Positions 58,101-64,000 of a stretch of 64,000 bases of DNA are shown here, in pieces. The notes beneath the pieces are model-generated. The model did not search any database. It saw only the letters and a list, made by a program, of their open reading frames with translations, and was not told the DNA's origin. The translations under genes and the position numbers were made by a program. This DNA is from VRUE01 sp963745915 (lineage in GTDB: Bacteria > Actinomycetota > Thermoleophilia > Solirubrobacterales > 70-9), in NCBI GenBank assembly GCA_963745915.1, contig CAVUZA010000002.1, forward strand, positions 868,001 to 932,000, read 5' to 3'. The first letter of the stretch is position 1, and each line of letters starts with the position of its first letter.

Positions 58101-58404
58101 CGATGGAGCCGGGGCAGCTCCAGACGGCTTTGGACGGGAAGGCGGCATTGTCGCCCTCGGTCGTCGCGGAGAACCGCGTCATCCCCGCCGGCAGGTTGAT
58201 CGTCACGCTGACCGGCCCGCTCGTGTCGGTGTCGCCGACGTTGCTTGCCTCCACCCAGTACTCGGCCTGGCCGCCGGGTGGGAAATGGGTCTGGTTGTGG
58301 TGAAGGTCGAGATTCCAAACCGGTGCCGCGCTGGCCGCGCCGGCCATGCAGGAGGTCGCGCAAACGGCGACAACGCCGAGGGTCAAAAGCCGTCGCAGTC
58401 TCAT
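55177..58404 (-). CDS. Large secreted repeat protein of unknown function
   Basis: A 1075-residue protein with a signal peptide (MRLRRLLTLGVVAVCATSCM ... AASA). Residues about 30-150 look like a DUF11-type domain (PPGGQAEYWVEASNVGDTDT). The long body contains repeated beta segments with Cys (TTCPRSSQVGRIDL, CPDASRIGEVEIHTPLL, CPASSEFGSI, CPRGSIYGTVKAKSPLL), each with the form C-P-x2-S/G-x-x-G-x-I. The end is Lys/Arg-rich (KRSKRAHRRHLRRAP). Good ribosome site AGGAGGG. Likely a surface protein. The start overlaps the upstream gene's stop by four bases. Confidence 0.85.
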   Translation of the reverse strand: MRLRRLLTLGVVAVCATSCMAGAASAAPVWNLDLHHNQTHFPPGGQAEYWVEASNVGDTDTSGPVSVTINLPAGMTRFSATTEGDNAAFPSKAVWSCPGSIGDAVITCTTTSTISRHTASRSLTVVVDVAPSASGSRFASAKVEGGGATTTATAVELTRIDPTTAGFGIVDNSFVSDFFQTNGLTTEREAGAHPDLLTTAFDFNSEDAPTPGLAGDPRRKLASGFIRDLNVDLPPGFVGAPTAVGECEPSNLGLTTCPRSSQVGRIDLTLYPIFSQRYQTISTGVFNMSHPRGTVTDLAFIFAGNPVHIKASLDAANRYAITTHVPDINEALPPFSQKLTLWGVPAHPSHDIERCEAFSDNGSGNTSGSCPTDATVKPFLSLPSQCESDNVMRLHHYDSWQETGNFGPELTYTLPGKMTHCERPRFEPDVEIEPTGKQANTPTGLDVHIKVAQNENPNALATPPVKRATVRLPKGMSFSPSFADGLRSCTLEQMKLGTNEQVACPDASRIGEVEIHTPLLPRSAEGSMYLAAQDDNPYGSTFALLMVAEDTEERGALIKIPGRIDVDPNTGQITTVFDDLPQFPFDDFVLKFRSGPRAPLVSPPSCGTQKFGVEVASYAQPQNPVDASNTYEVTEGPNGTPCPPDEGRRPFHPDFSGGTLNPVAGAYSPFLFRLSRSDDEQELTGVKTVLPPGLVGKLAGKTLCPDQAIASISTAEFAGAGERDNPACPASSEFGSISAGLGAGPGPNYFGGKVYLAGPYKGAPLSLAVVAPAIAGPFDLGNVVVRAALQIDPTTAQVTAVSDPFPTILHGVILRTRDVRLRIDRPDTTLNPTNCSRMSVDGEISGAGGAVFNAQSPFQVGSCASLEFKPKLALRLFGGTKRGAHPKLRAVARFPEGDANTASASVALPHSEFLDQGHIKTICTRVQFAANSCPRGSIYGTVKAKSPLLDEVLSGPIYLRSSNNPLPDLVATFRGGLIDVDLSGRIDSKNGGIRNTFDVVPDVPVSWAVFTFQGGKKGLLQNSRNICKGRTPRAKAVFNAQNGDRSVFRPKLKAKCGKAKKRSKRAHRRHLRRAP

Positions 58405-61400
58405 CGATTTGCCCTCCTGTTGCGGTTCGCTCTCGATCGCCTGTGATGCCCGCGCCTGTGCTTGGCCGTTCTCCTCTTGCCCCGCCTGCGCACGCATCGG
58501 ACCTTCTTCCCCCGTCGCACGCGATGCTTGCCCTTCGGGCATCGCGTCCGACGGCGCTCGATCGCGTTGCCCGGGCCGACGAAGCTGGCGCTGCCGGCGC
58601 CGCGCTCTTCCGGCGCTCCGTTGGGAATGCCCTGGCAGACCTCCAGCGGGCACGGCTTCGCCGCCCGCGGGATGGCGAAGCCGCCGCCTATCCGAGCGTC
58701 GTAGTAGCGCGGATAGGCATCCAGGGCATCGGCCGTGTACTGCGCCGGCGCGGTGAAGAAGACGTCCCTGCCGGACGGTGTGATGCCGGCGATGGTCGGG
58801 CCGACGCCCGACCCTCCGGCCCAGTTGAGCAGGCCGTCCGTGACCAAGATCAGGCGCCCGTCGCGCCACTCGTAGATGTCGCTGCCCCTAACCGGCGCTT
58901 CCTCATCGGTGTTCTGATCGGCGGCGACGAGCGCGTCATAGGTCTGGAAGACGAAGTCGCCCGCGACGTCGAGCGGGGTCGAGTTCCGGCCGATCGCCGG
59001 TGAGACCTGCAGCTGGGTCGGCACCGCGTTCCCGGCCGAGCCGTCCGGCGCGCAGGAGACGCAGACCAGCGAGCGGTCGCGGTCGTCGTAGCGGTAGTAC
59101 TGGCGGACGCCGTGGTTGTCGCTGCCGCCGAGGCTGGCCAGCTCGGGGCTGGATGAGGAGAACACCAGCACCGAGCCGTCGCGGTTGATCGCCGCTCCGT
59201 TAGACGGATCGTCGCCGAGGTCGATCCCGCTGGCCGGTGCCACATAGGCGATCTCGCGGCTGGCGAGGTTCATGCGATAGAGCCCGGGCGTCGCCGCGCC
59301 GGCGGTCAGCCGGTTCGGGGAGGTGAAGTAAAGGCGCGAGCCGTCGCCGCCGAGGAGGGTCGTCGTCCCCAAAGCGCCGCCGGAGGGCAGCCCTGTGCCG
59401 ATGTCCACGCCTGGCGCGGGGATGCAGGTCATGCAGGTCAGGGCCTCGCTCGCGAACTCATACCGGTACACGTCGCCGCTGTCGCCGCCTTCGCAACCGC
59501 TCGCAACCGTGTCGCTCGGGTCGAGTCGGTTGCGGGTCCAAAAGAACGCCGCGTCGGCGGTCGACTTCAGGAAGAGCGCCGCGCAGGTCGGCCCCGAGAG
59601 GACCGGGCCCGAGATGAGCTTCGTCGCTTCGGCGTCGATTTCGCGCGCGTAGAGTTGGAACGGGACGCCGCAGTTGGCCCCACGGGCCGGGAAGATGACC
59701 CGCGAGCCGTCGGCCGAGATCCAGTGCTTGGCGGCGGCGGCGTTGCCAGGTCCGTAGGTGAACACGTTTTCGCTGCTGCCTGAAGAACCCTCCACCCCAC
59801 AGGCGGGAACCTCGCCCGCCAGCAGGCTGAGCAACTTGGGAGAGCCGGAGGAGACATCGTAGAGATTGAACCGGCCCGGTGCCGGGTGCTCGGGGTCAAG
59901 CGCCCCGTCGAGCACCATCAGGACCCGTGCGGCGTCGTCGGAGACGAGCCAGTAGGACCTGACTTGACTGTAGGGCAGGGTGAACAGCTTGACCGCTTCC
60001 CTGCCCGGCGCCAGGCGGTAGGTGCCCCGCCCGCCGCCGGTGGCGCTGAAGTTGAAGCCGACCAGCTCGGAGAGGTCGCTGCGCCCTCGCGCCGGGTACC
60101 AGTTGGTGCCGACCAGCTCGTCGCGCTTGGGGAAGATCGCTTCGCTCTTCCAGCCGGCAGATGTGCGTTCGGCGAAGAACTGGTTGAAGACGCTGCCGCT
60201 GTCGGACTGGGAGGTGCCACCGGCGACGCCGTAGGTCGCCCGGTTGCCGTCGTCGGCGATCGCCACCGAGGTGGTGAGCACGACCGGGTTGCCGCTGGTG
60301 TCGGGCGGGCTGACCAGCTCATAGGCGCGGTCGGAGCCGGGCGGGCCGGGTAGGTGGCCGTGCTCGAGCGGCTCGTCGTCGGCGCGCGTTCTGACCGTCA
60401 TGTCCTCGCCGAAGGAGGGCGAGCCCGGGGCAGCGCTTTCGCCGATCACGCGGTAGTGGTAGGTCGTCGCCGGCTGCAGGCCCGAGACGTCCTGGGCGAC
60501 CAGCCGCACCAGGCCGTCGGAGCCGACCGCGTGGGCCGGGGTGGCGGTGCAGGGGTTGGCGTCGCAGGGCCCCTCGCTGCCGTACTCGAAGCGGTAGGTG
60601 GTGGCGCTGTTGCGCGGGCCGACGCGGCCTTCGAGGCGTGTCGTGGTCGCGGTGCGAAGCGGCGAGCCAGTCGTCTCGGCCTGGGGCGGGGCTTCGAGGG
60701 TGGTGAAGGTCTCCTCGTTGGAGATGACTGCGGCGTAGTTGGGCCGCTTGACGACGACCCGCACGTGGTAGAGCGTCGCCGGTTCCAGCCCGCCGGGCGG
60801 GTCGAGGGTCGCCGAGAGTTCCTGCGGGTCTTCCTGGCTGCCGACCACTACCTCGTCGCTGCTGCCCCACAGGCTGCCGTCGGTGGAGTACTCGAGGTGG
60901 TAGCTGACGTCGGGCGGCCCGTTGGGGTCGATCGTCGCGTGGACGTCGGCAGCGGTCGCGGTGATGCCGTCGACCGAGTCCAGGACGGCGGTCGGCTGGG
61001 GCAGCGGCACGTCGAGGACGTAGACGCCGTTGGGGCCCGCGCCGTTGGGACTCCCGAGTTTGTACTGGGTGGCGGCGAGCAGGCGCCCGCTGGACTCGAC
61101 CAGGCCCAGGCCGACCGCGAAGTTGATCTGCGACGCCGCGCCGTGGATCTCATCGGCGGCGGTGGGCGGGCTGCTCAGGCCGGGTTCGTTGACCGGGCCG
61201 AACTGCTGTATCACCGTGCCTCCCTGGCCCGCGTTCCGGCCTCGCATGGCGAAGAGCACATCGGTGTCCGGGCCGGGGCCGTCGGAGTCGGGGTCGACCT
61301 CAAGTCCGCCGTTGTACTGCCAGCCGCTCCCGGAGGTCAGCGGCGGGATCGCGATCGGGGCCAGGAAGCCGACGCCGCCGCCATCGGCGTCTTCGGAGTC

Positions 61401-62297
61401 ATAGCGGGCGATCGTCCACTGGTCGGGCTGGGAGCCCTTCTCGACGTAGACGATGCCGCGCGAGTCGACCGCGACGTGGAACGCGCCGGCGCTGCCGAAC
61501 TCTGCTTCGGAGCCAAACGAGGCGGGGCCGAGGCCGTCGAGGCCGTAGGTGTCGACCCGCTTGTTTTCGCGGTCGGCGACGTACACCGTCCCGCTCGCCG
61601 GGGCGCCGTCGGGCTGGCTGACGGCGATGCCGAAGCTAAGGTTGATCTGGCCGACCCCGGCGCCTGAGACGCCCGCCTTGCAGACGTCGCCGTCGGCGGC
61701 GACGCAGACCTCATAGCCGGTGCCGCTCTCGCCCGGGCCCGAGGCGACGACGTCCCAGCCGAAGGAGCGCAGGAAGGTGCCGGCGCCGTCATAGACGTTG
61801 ACCCGGCGGTTGTCGCCGTCAGAGACGTAGAGGTTGCCCGTGTCTTGGTCCACGGCCAGCGCCGAGGGCGTGCTGAAGGTCCCGTTGCCCGCCGCGGTGC
61901 CGTTGCCGCCGCTGGGCACGCCGGCCTTGCAGCTGGCCGCCGCTTCGCACACCTCGTAGTCGCTGCCGCCGGCGGGGCTGCTCACGTCGGCCCCCCAGGC
62001 GCTGATGAAGTTCCCTTCGGCGTCGAAGCGCTGGATGCGCTGGTTGTTCGTGTCGATGACGTAGATGTCGTCGGCGTCGGCCGGCCCGGCGCCGCTCTGG
62101 TTGACGGCGATGTCGCCTGGGACGTTGAACTCGCCGCCGAGGCTGCCGGTGCTGAGTTCGGTGCCGAAGTAGGAGACGATCTCCTTGCTGGCCGCCGAGG
62201 CGCTCGGGGCCAAGAGGGTCAGGGCGAGACAGGTGGCCAGAGCGATCACCTCGACGACCCGAACGCTGTGCCTGGTTGAACCTCTCACTCTCGTCAC
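58401..62297 (-). CDS. Secreted NHL-repeat / WD40-like protein
   Basis: A 1298-residue protein. A signal peptide (VIALATCLALTLLAPSASAA) is followed by an NHL beta-propeller (FNVPGDIAVNQSGAGPADAD, PSALAVDQDTGNLYVSDGDN, SFGIAVSQ...VYVADRENKRVD), two fibronectin-like modules (ATAADVHATIDPNGPPDVSY, SGLQPATTYHYRVIGE), and a TolB/PD40-like propeller of about 500 residues (HWISADGSRVIFPARG, AAINRDGSVLVFSSSS). A highly basic C-terminal tail (RRGKRRTAKHRRGHHRRS) ends it. It overlaps the start of the next gene (ATGA). Probably envelope-linked. Confidence 0.87.
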   Translation of the reverse strand: MTRVRGSTRHSVRVVEVIALATCLALTLLAPSASAASKEIVSYFGTELSTGSLGGEFNVPGDIAVNQSGAGPADADDIYVIDTNNQRIQRFDAEGNFISAWGADVSSPAGGSDYEVCEAAASCKAGVPSGGNGTAAGNGTFSTPSALAVDQDTGNLYVSDGDNRRVNVYDGAGTFLRSFGWDVVASGPGESGTGYEVCVAADGDVCKAGVSGAGVGQINLSFGIAVSQPDGAPASGTVYVADRENKRVDTYGLDGLGPASFGSEAEFGSAGAFHVAVDSRGIVYVEKGSQPDQWTIARYDSEDADGGGVGFLAPIAIPPLTSGSGWQYNGGLEVDPDSDGPGPDTDVLFAMRGRNAGQGGTVIQQFGPVNEPGLSSPPTAADEIHGAASQINFAVGLGLVESSGRLLAATQYKLGSPNGAGPNGVYVLDVPLPQPTAVLDSVDGITATAADVHATIDPNGPPDVSYHLEYSTDGSLWGSSDEVVVGSQEDPQELSATLDPPGGLEPATLYHVRVVVKRPNYAAVISNEETFTTLEAPPQAETTGSPLRTATTTRLEGRVGPRNSATTYRFEYGSEGPCDANPCTATPAHAVGSDGLVRLVAQDVSGLQPATTYHYRVIGESAAPGSPSFGEDMTVRTRADDEPLEHGHLPGPPGSDRAYELVSPPDTSGNPVVLTTSVAIADDGNRATYGVAGGTSQSDSGSVFNQFFAERTSAGWKSEAIFPKRDELVGTNWYPARGRSDLSELVGFNFSATGGGRGTYRLAPGREAVKLFTLPYSQVRSYWLVSDDAARVLMVLDGALDPEHPAPGRFNLYDVSSGSPKLLSLLAGEVPACGVEGSSGSSENVFTYGPGNAAAAKHWISADGSRVIFPARGANCGVPFQLYAREIDAEATKLISGPVLSGPTCAALFLKSTADAAFFWTRNRLDPSDTVASGCEGGDSGDVYRYEFASEALTCMTCIPAPGVDIGTGLPSGGALGTTTLLGGDGSRLYFTSPNRLTAGAATPGLYRMNLASREIAYVAPASGIDLGDDPSNGAAINRDGSVLVFSSSSPELASLGGSDNHGVRQYYRYDDRDRSLVCVSCAPDGSAGNAVPTQLQVSPAIGRNSTPLDVAGDFVFQTYDALVAADQNTDEEAPVRGSDIYEWRDGRLILVTDGLLNWAGGSGVGPTIAGITPSGRDVFFTAPAQYTADALDAYPRYYDARIGGGFAIPRAAKPCPLEVCQGIPNGAPEERGAGSASFVGPGNAIERRRTRCPKGKHRVRRGKKVRCVRRRGKRRTAKHRRGHHRRSRANRNRRANR

Positions 62298-62343
62298 TCC
62301 CTTCCCGGTTGTCCCTGCTGAGTTTTCGCTGCGATCGGTGCGG

Positions 62344-62374
62344 CCCGTGCCCGACGGCGCTTGCCGGGCACGGG
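62344..62374 (-). terminator. Hairpin between collagen-like and NHL genes
   Basis: CCCGTGCCCG (62344-62353) pairs perfectly with CGGGCACGGG (62365-62374), loop 11. It lies just after the collagen-like stop on the minus strand. No T-run follows, so it could instead attenuate or stabilise the 3' end, allowing partial read-through into the NHL gene 89 bases downstream. Confidence 0.5.
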
Positions 62375-62386
62375 TCGCACGGCTCC

Positions 62387-63259
62387 CTAGGGTGCGGTTA
62401 CGGCGTAGGTCCCGGCGCCGAAGGCGTGGTCTTCGGTCGGCTGGAAGAGAAGGGCAACGCCAGCGGTACCGAGGTTGTAAGTGGCGAGCGGATTCCCTGC
62501 CCCGGCGCCCACGAACTTGTAGACGCAGAGATACCCTGCAGCCGCGGTTGGATTCGTGGCGGAGCCCGCACAGTTGGTCGGATCCGGATTGGATTCCGTG
62601 GTGACGAACTTGATTTTGCTGACTTTGAGAGACGCCGAGAGGGGAATCGCGAACGAGATCGGGGCCACGCCGAAGTCACCGACTCCTTCGTCCACTTTTT
62701 CGCTGGTGCTCCATCCCCACGCCCCCGTCTCGGTCTTGCCCGAGGGCAGGGTGCCGCCCAGGGTCCAGGGCGAGCCTTCGGGGCCGGTGGCGCCCGTCGC
62801 CCCGGTGGCGCCGGTGGCGCCGTCGGAGCCCGGCGTGCCGTTGGCGCCGTTGCAGACGTAGTTGGTGCCGCTGGCAGAGGTCAGCTTGACGCCTTCCTGT
62901 TCGCCGCATTCGCCGAAGGGCGCCTCGACTTCGGCGTTGACGCTCTGGCCGTTTGAGCCATTGGAGCCGTTTGAGCCGTTGGAGCCGCTGTCGCCCTTGT
63001 CGCCCTTGGCCCCCGCTGGGCCCTGCGGGCCTGCGGGGCCTGCGGGACCTGCCGGGCCGGCGGCGCCCCTGGGGCCGCGCGGGCCGCGCTTTGCCTTTGC
63101 CTTCTTCTTCTTGTGGTGCTTGCGCTTGGAGGCTTCTGCGGTCTGAGAGCCGCCTCCGTCGTTGGAGGCGGCGTAGGCGCCGCCCAGCATCGCGAAGACG
63201 AGTGCGACAACCGAGATGACTCCGGGAATGCCGAAGCGGTTGCGTAGTGGCGAGAGCAT
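62387..63259 (-). CDS. Collagen-like secreted protein
   Basis: A 290-residue protein. The N-terminal membrane/signal helix (IPGVISVVALVFAMLGGAYA) and a Lys-rich stretch (KRKHHKKKKAKAKRG) precede about 17 Gly-X-Y triplets (GPRGPRGAAGPAGPAGPAGP) and a Gly-Ser-Asn run. A globular beta-rich domain (SPWTLGGTLPSGKTETGAWG) carries four Cys. Collagen-like bacterial proteins form surface trimers. It has a good promoter about 130 bases upstream and probably leads the four-gene envelope cluster. Confidence 0.88.
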   Translation of the reverse strand: MLSPLRNRFGIPGVISVVALVFAMLGGAYAASNDGGGSQTAEASKRKHHKKKKAKAKRGPRGPRGAAGPAGPAGPAGPQGPAGAKGDKGDSGSNGSNGSNGSNGQSVNAEVEAPFGECGEQEGVKLTSASGTNYVCNGANGTPGSDGATGATGATGATGPEGSPWTLGGTLPSGKTETGAWGWSTSEKVDEGVGDFGVAPISFAIPLSASLKVSKIKFVTTESNPDPTNCAGSATNPTAAAGYLCVYKFVGAGAGNPLATYNLGTAGVALLFQPTEDHAFGAGTYAVTAP

Positions 63260-63394
63260 CTAGATCTCTTCTCCTTGTCCCGTGAGCCCCTCTGCCCGCC
63301 GCTTCCCTTTGCGGCTTCCTCGAGGCTCGGTTATGTGCCTGTCCCTGTGGGTTGCTGCTTAGTCCCGTGCCGTCTTTCGCAGACGACTCGCAAA

Positions 63395-63423
63395 ACTGTA
63401 AACGGCAACTTTCATAATGTCAA
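63395..63423 (-). promoter_or_regulatory. Promoter for the collagen-like gene
   Basis: Minus strand TTGACA (63423-63418) and TACAGT (63400-63395) with 17 base spacing, near-perfect sigma-70-type. It lies in an AT-rich spacer. The leader to the ATG at 63259 is about 130 bases, and I see no obvious riboswitch in it. Confidence 0.7.
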
Positions 63424-63511
63424 GGAGGTCGTTTTCGTAAGAAAGGCGACTGTCCCACGGAGGGCGTCGTGCACCGGATCGGGCGCTGGCGAGGTGAGCC
63501 GGTGAGAGGCG

Positions 63512-64000
63512 TCAGGCGGCGATGCGGCGGGCCTGCTCGGCCTGCTCGTGCTCGAAGGCGGGCGCCATCCGCTCGCGTTCGGCCGGCGACAGCCTGCAGG
63601 CCGCGGCGACCTCGGCCCAGCGCGAGGTGGCGGCGGCGACCTCGCCGAGCACCTCGGCGGACCGCTCGGGCGAGAGCCGGAACTGCGGCGCGACGCCGAG
63701 CAGGAGGTCGAGGCTGGCGCCGGTGTCGTCGAAGTCGATCGCGGTGCTGAGGTGGCGCGGGCCGGGACGGGGGTCGGGGTTGAGGTCGAAGGCGGGCGCC
63801 AGCGACCAGCCGGCCGTGCTGGTGCGCAGGAAGCCGTGGTTGCGCAGGTGGTCGTCGAAGTTGGAGATCAGGATCGAAAAGGCGATACGGCGCCACAGTT
63901 CGCCCAGGTCGCTTGACGCGGAGGGCGAGTGGCGTTCGACCGCGTCAGCGATCTCCAGGTAGCTGCCCTGCTCGCCGTCCCTGGCTTCGAGCATCGTCAT
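63512..64000 (-). CDS. HipA-like kinase domain protein, 5' end outside window
   Basis: The frame is open to the window edge, so the visible 162 residues are the C-terminal part of a longer protein. Motifs of HipA kinases are present: LLISNFDDHLRNHGFLR-like SILISNFDDHLRNHGFLRTS (catalytic Asp, Asn) and WSLAPAFDLNPDPRPG (metal-binding DxN). HipA phosphorylates tRNA synthetases and is controlled by HipB, not visible here. The stop TGA is at 63512. Confidence 0.8.
   Translation of the reverse strand: MTMLEARDGEQGSYLEIADAVERHSPSASSDLGELWRRIAFSILISNFDDHLRNHGFLRTSTAGWSLAPAFDLNPDPRPGPRHLSTAIDFDDTGASLDLLLGVAPQFRLSPERSAEVLGEVAAATSRWAEVAAACRLSPAERERMAPAFEHEQAEQARRIAA

Overview
The window is GC-rich bacterial DNA with strong G/C third-position bias, GTG and TTG starts, and many 1 or 4 base gene overlaps. 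Several features point to an actinobacterium of the Thermoleophilia / Solirubrobacterales type (inference, no phylogeny run): large secreted NHL-repeat and fibronectin-like proteins with Lys/Arg-rich tails, DUF6458 and DUF1385 proteins, and a ccmABC-hemA-hemC-cobA/hemD cluster. No rRNA operon or CRISPR array is visible.

Layout. 0-1.3 kb: end of a thioredoxin, a 4-oxalocrotonate tautomerase-like protein and a VapBC-type pair. 1.35-6.8 kb: ileS, a four-copy 22 bp-spaced repeat array, a DUF4143 ATPase and a short-chain dehydrogenase. 6.8-13.3 kb: a benzoylformate decarboxylase-like / FAD-FeS oxidase pair and neighbours, with several frameshifts and gene remnants. 13.3-25.1 kb: fumC, aldehyde dehydrogenase, ychF, PAP2 phosphatase, a BtrH-like protein, a large LuxR-type ATPase regulator and an RTX-like secreted protein. 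25.3-33.5 kb: methyltransferase, methylmalonyl-CoA epimerase, DUF1385, rarA, a NYN nuclease, a second aldehyde dehydrogenase and a methyltransferase/ATP-grasp pair. 33.6-40.7 kb: cytochrome c biogenesis (ccmABCD) running into tetrapyrrole synthesis (hemA, hemC, cobA-hemD) and birA. 40.6-47.5 kb: SF2 helicase, TlpA-like lipoprotein, nfeD/slipin, galT-like gene and a small-protein/nucleotidyltransferase pair.

47.59-52.47 kb is an integrated element. It is bounded by a 40 bp direct repeat of the 5' half of tRNA-Arg(CCT). It carries a GC-poor AAA ATPase plus DUF4276/Toprim-like pair (candidate phage defence), phage-type regulators, an excisionase-like protein and a tyrosine integrase that abuts the intact tRNA. 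52.6-63.3 kb holds a HicAB pair and a four-gene secreted-protein cluster on the minus strand. A HipA-like gene runs off the right end.

The most unusual signal is a set of short, near-perfect inverted repeats. About half lie in frame inside conserved genes (ileS, the FeS oxidase, rarA, the ATP-grasp gene, cobA-hemD, birA, galT). The others lie at gene ends or between genes. Two sequence families recur: a 47 bp family at 16758 and 38267, and a 112-117 bp family at 31379 and 37253. This resembles the Rickettsia palindromic elements that insert into open reading frames. I know of no description from this kind of organism. A second unusual signal is a tract of about 1 kb of lower GC inside ileS that coincides with the CP1 editing domain. 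At least five single-base frameshifts occur in otherwise intact genes, mostly at G/C runs. They may be consensus errors.
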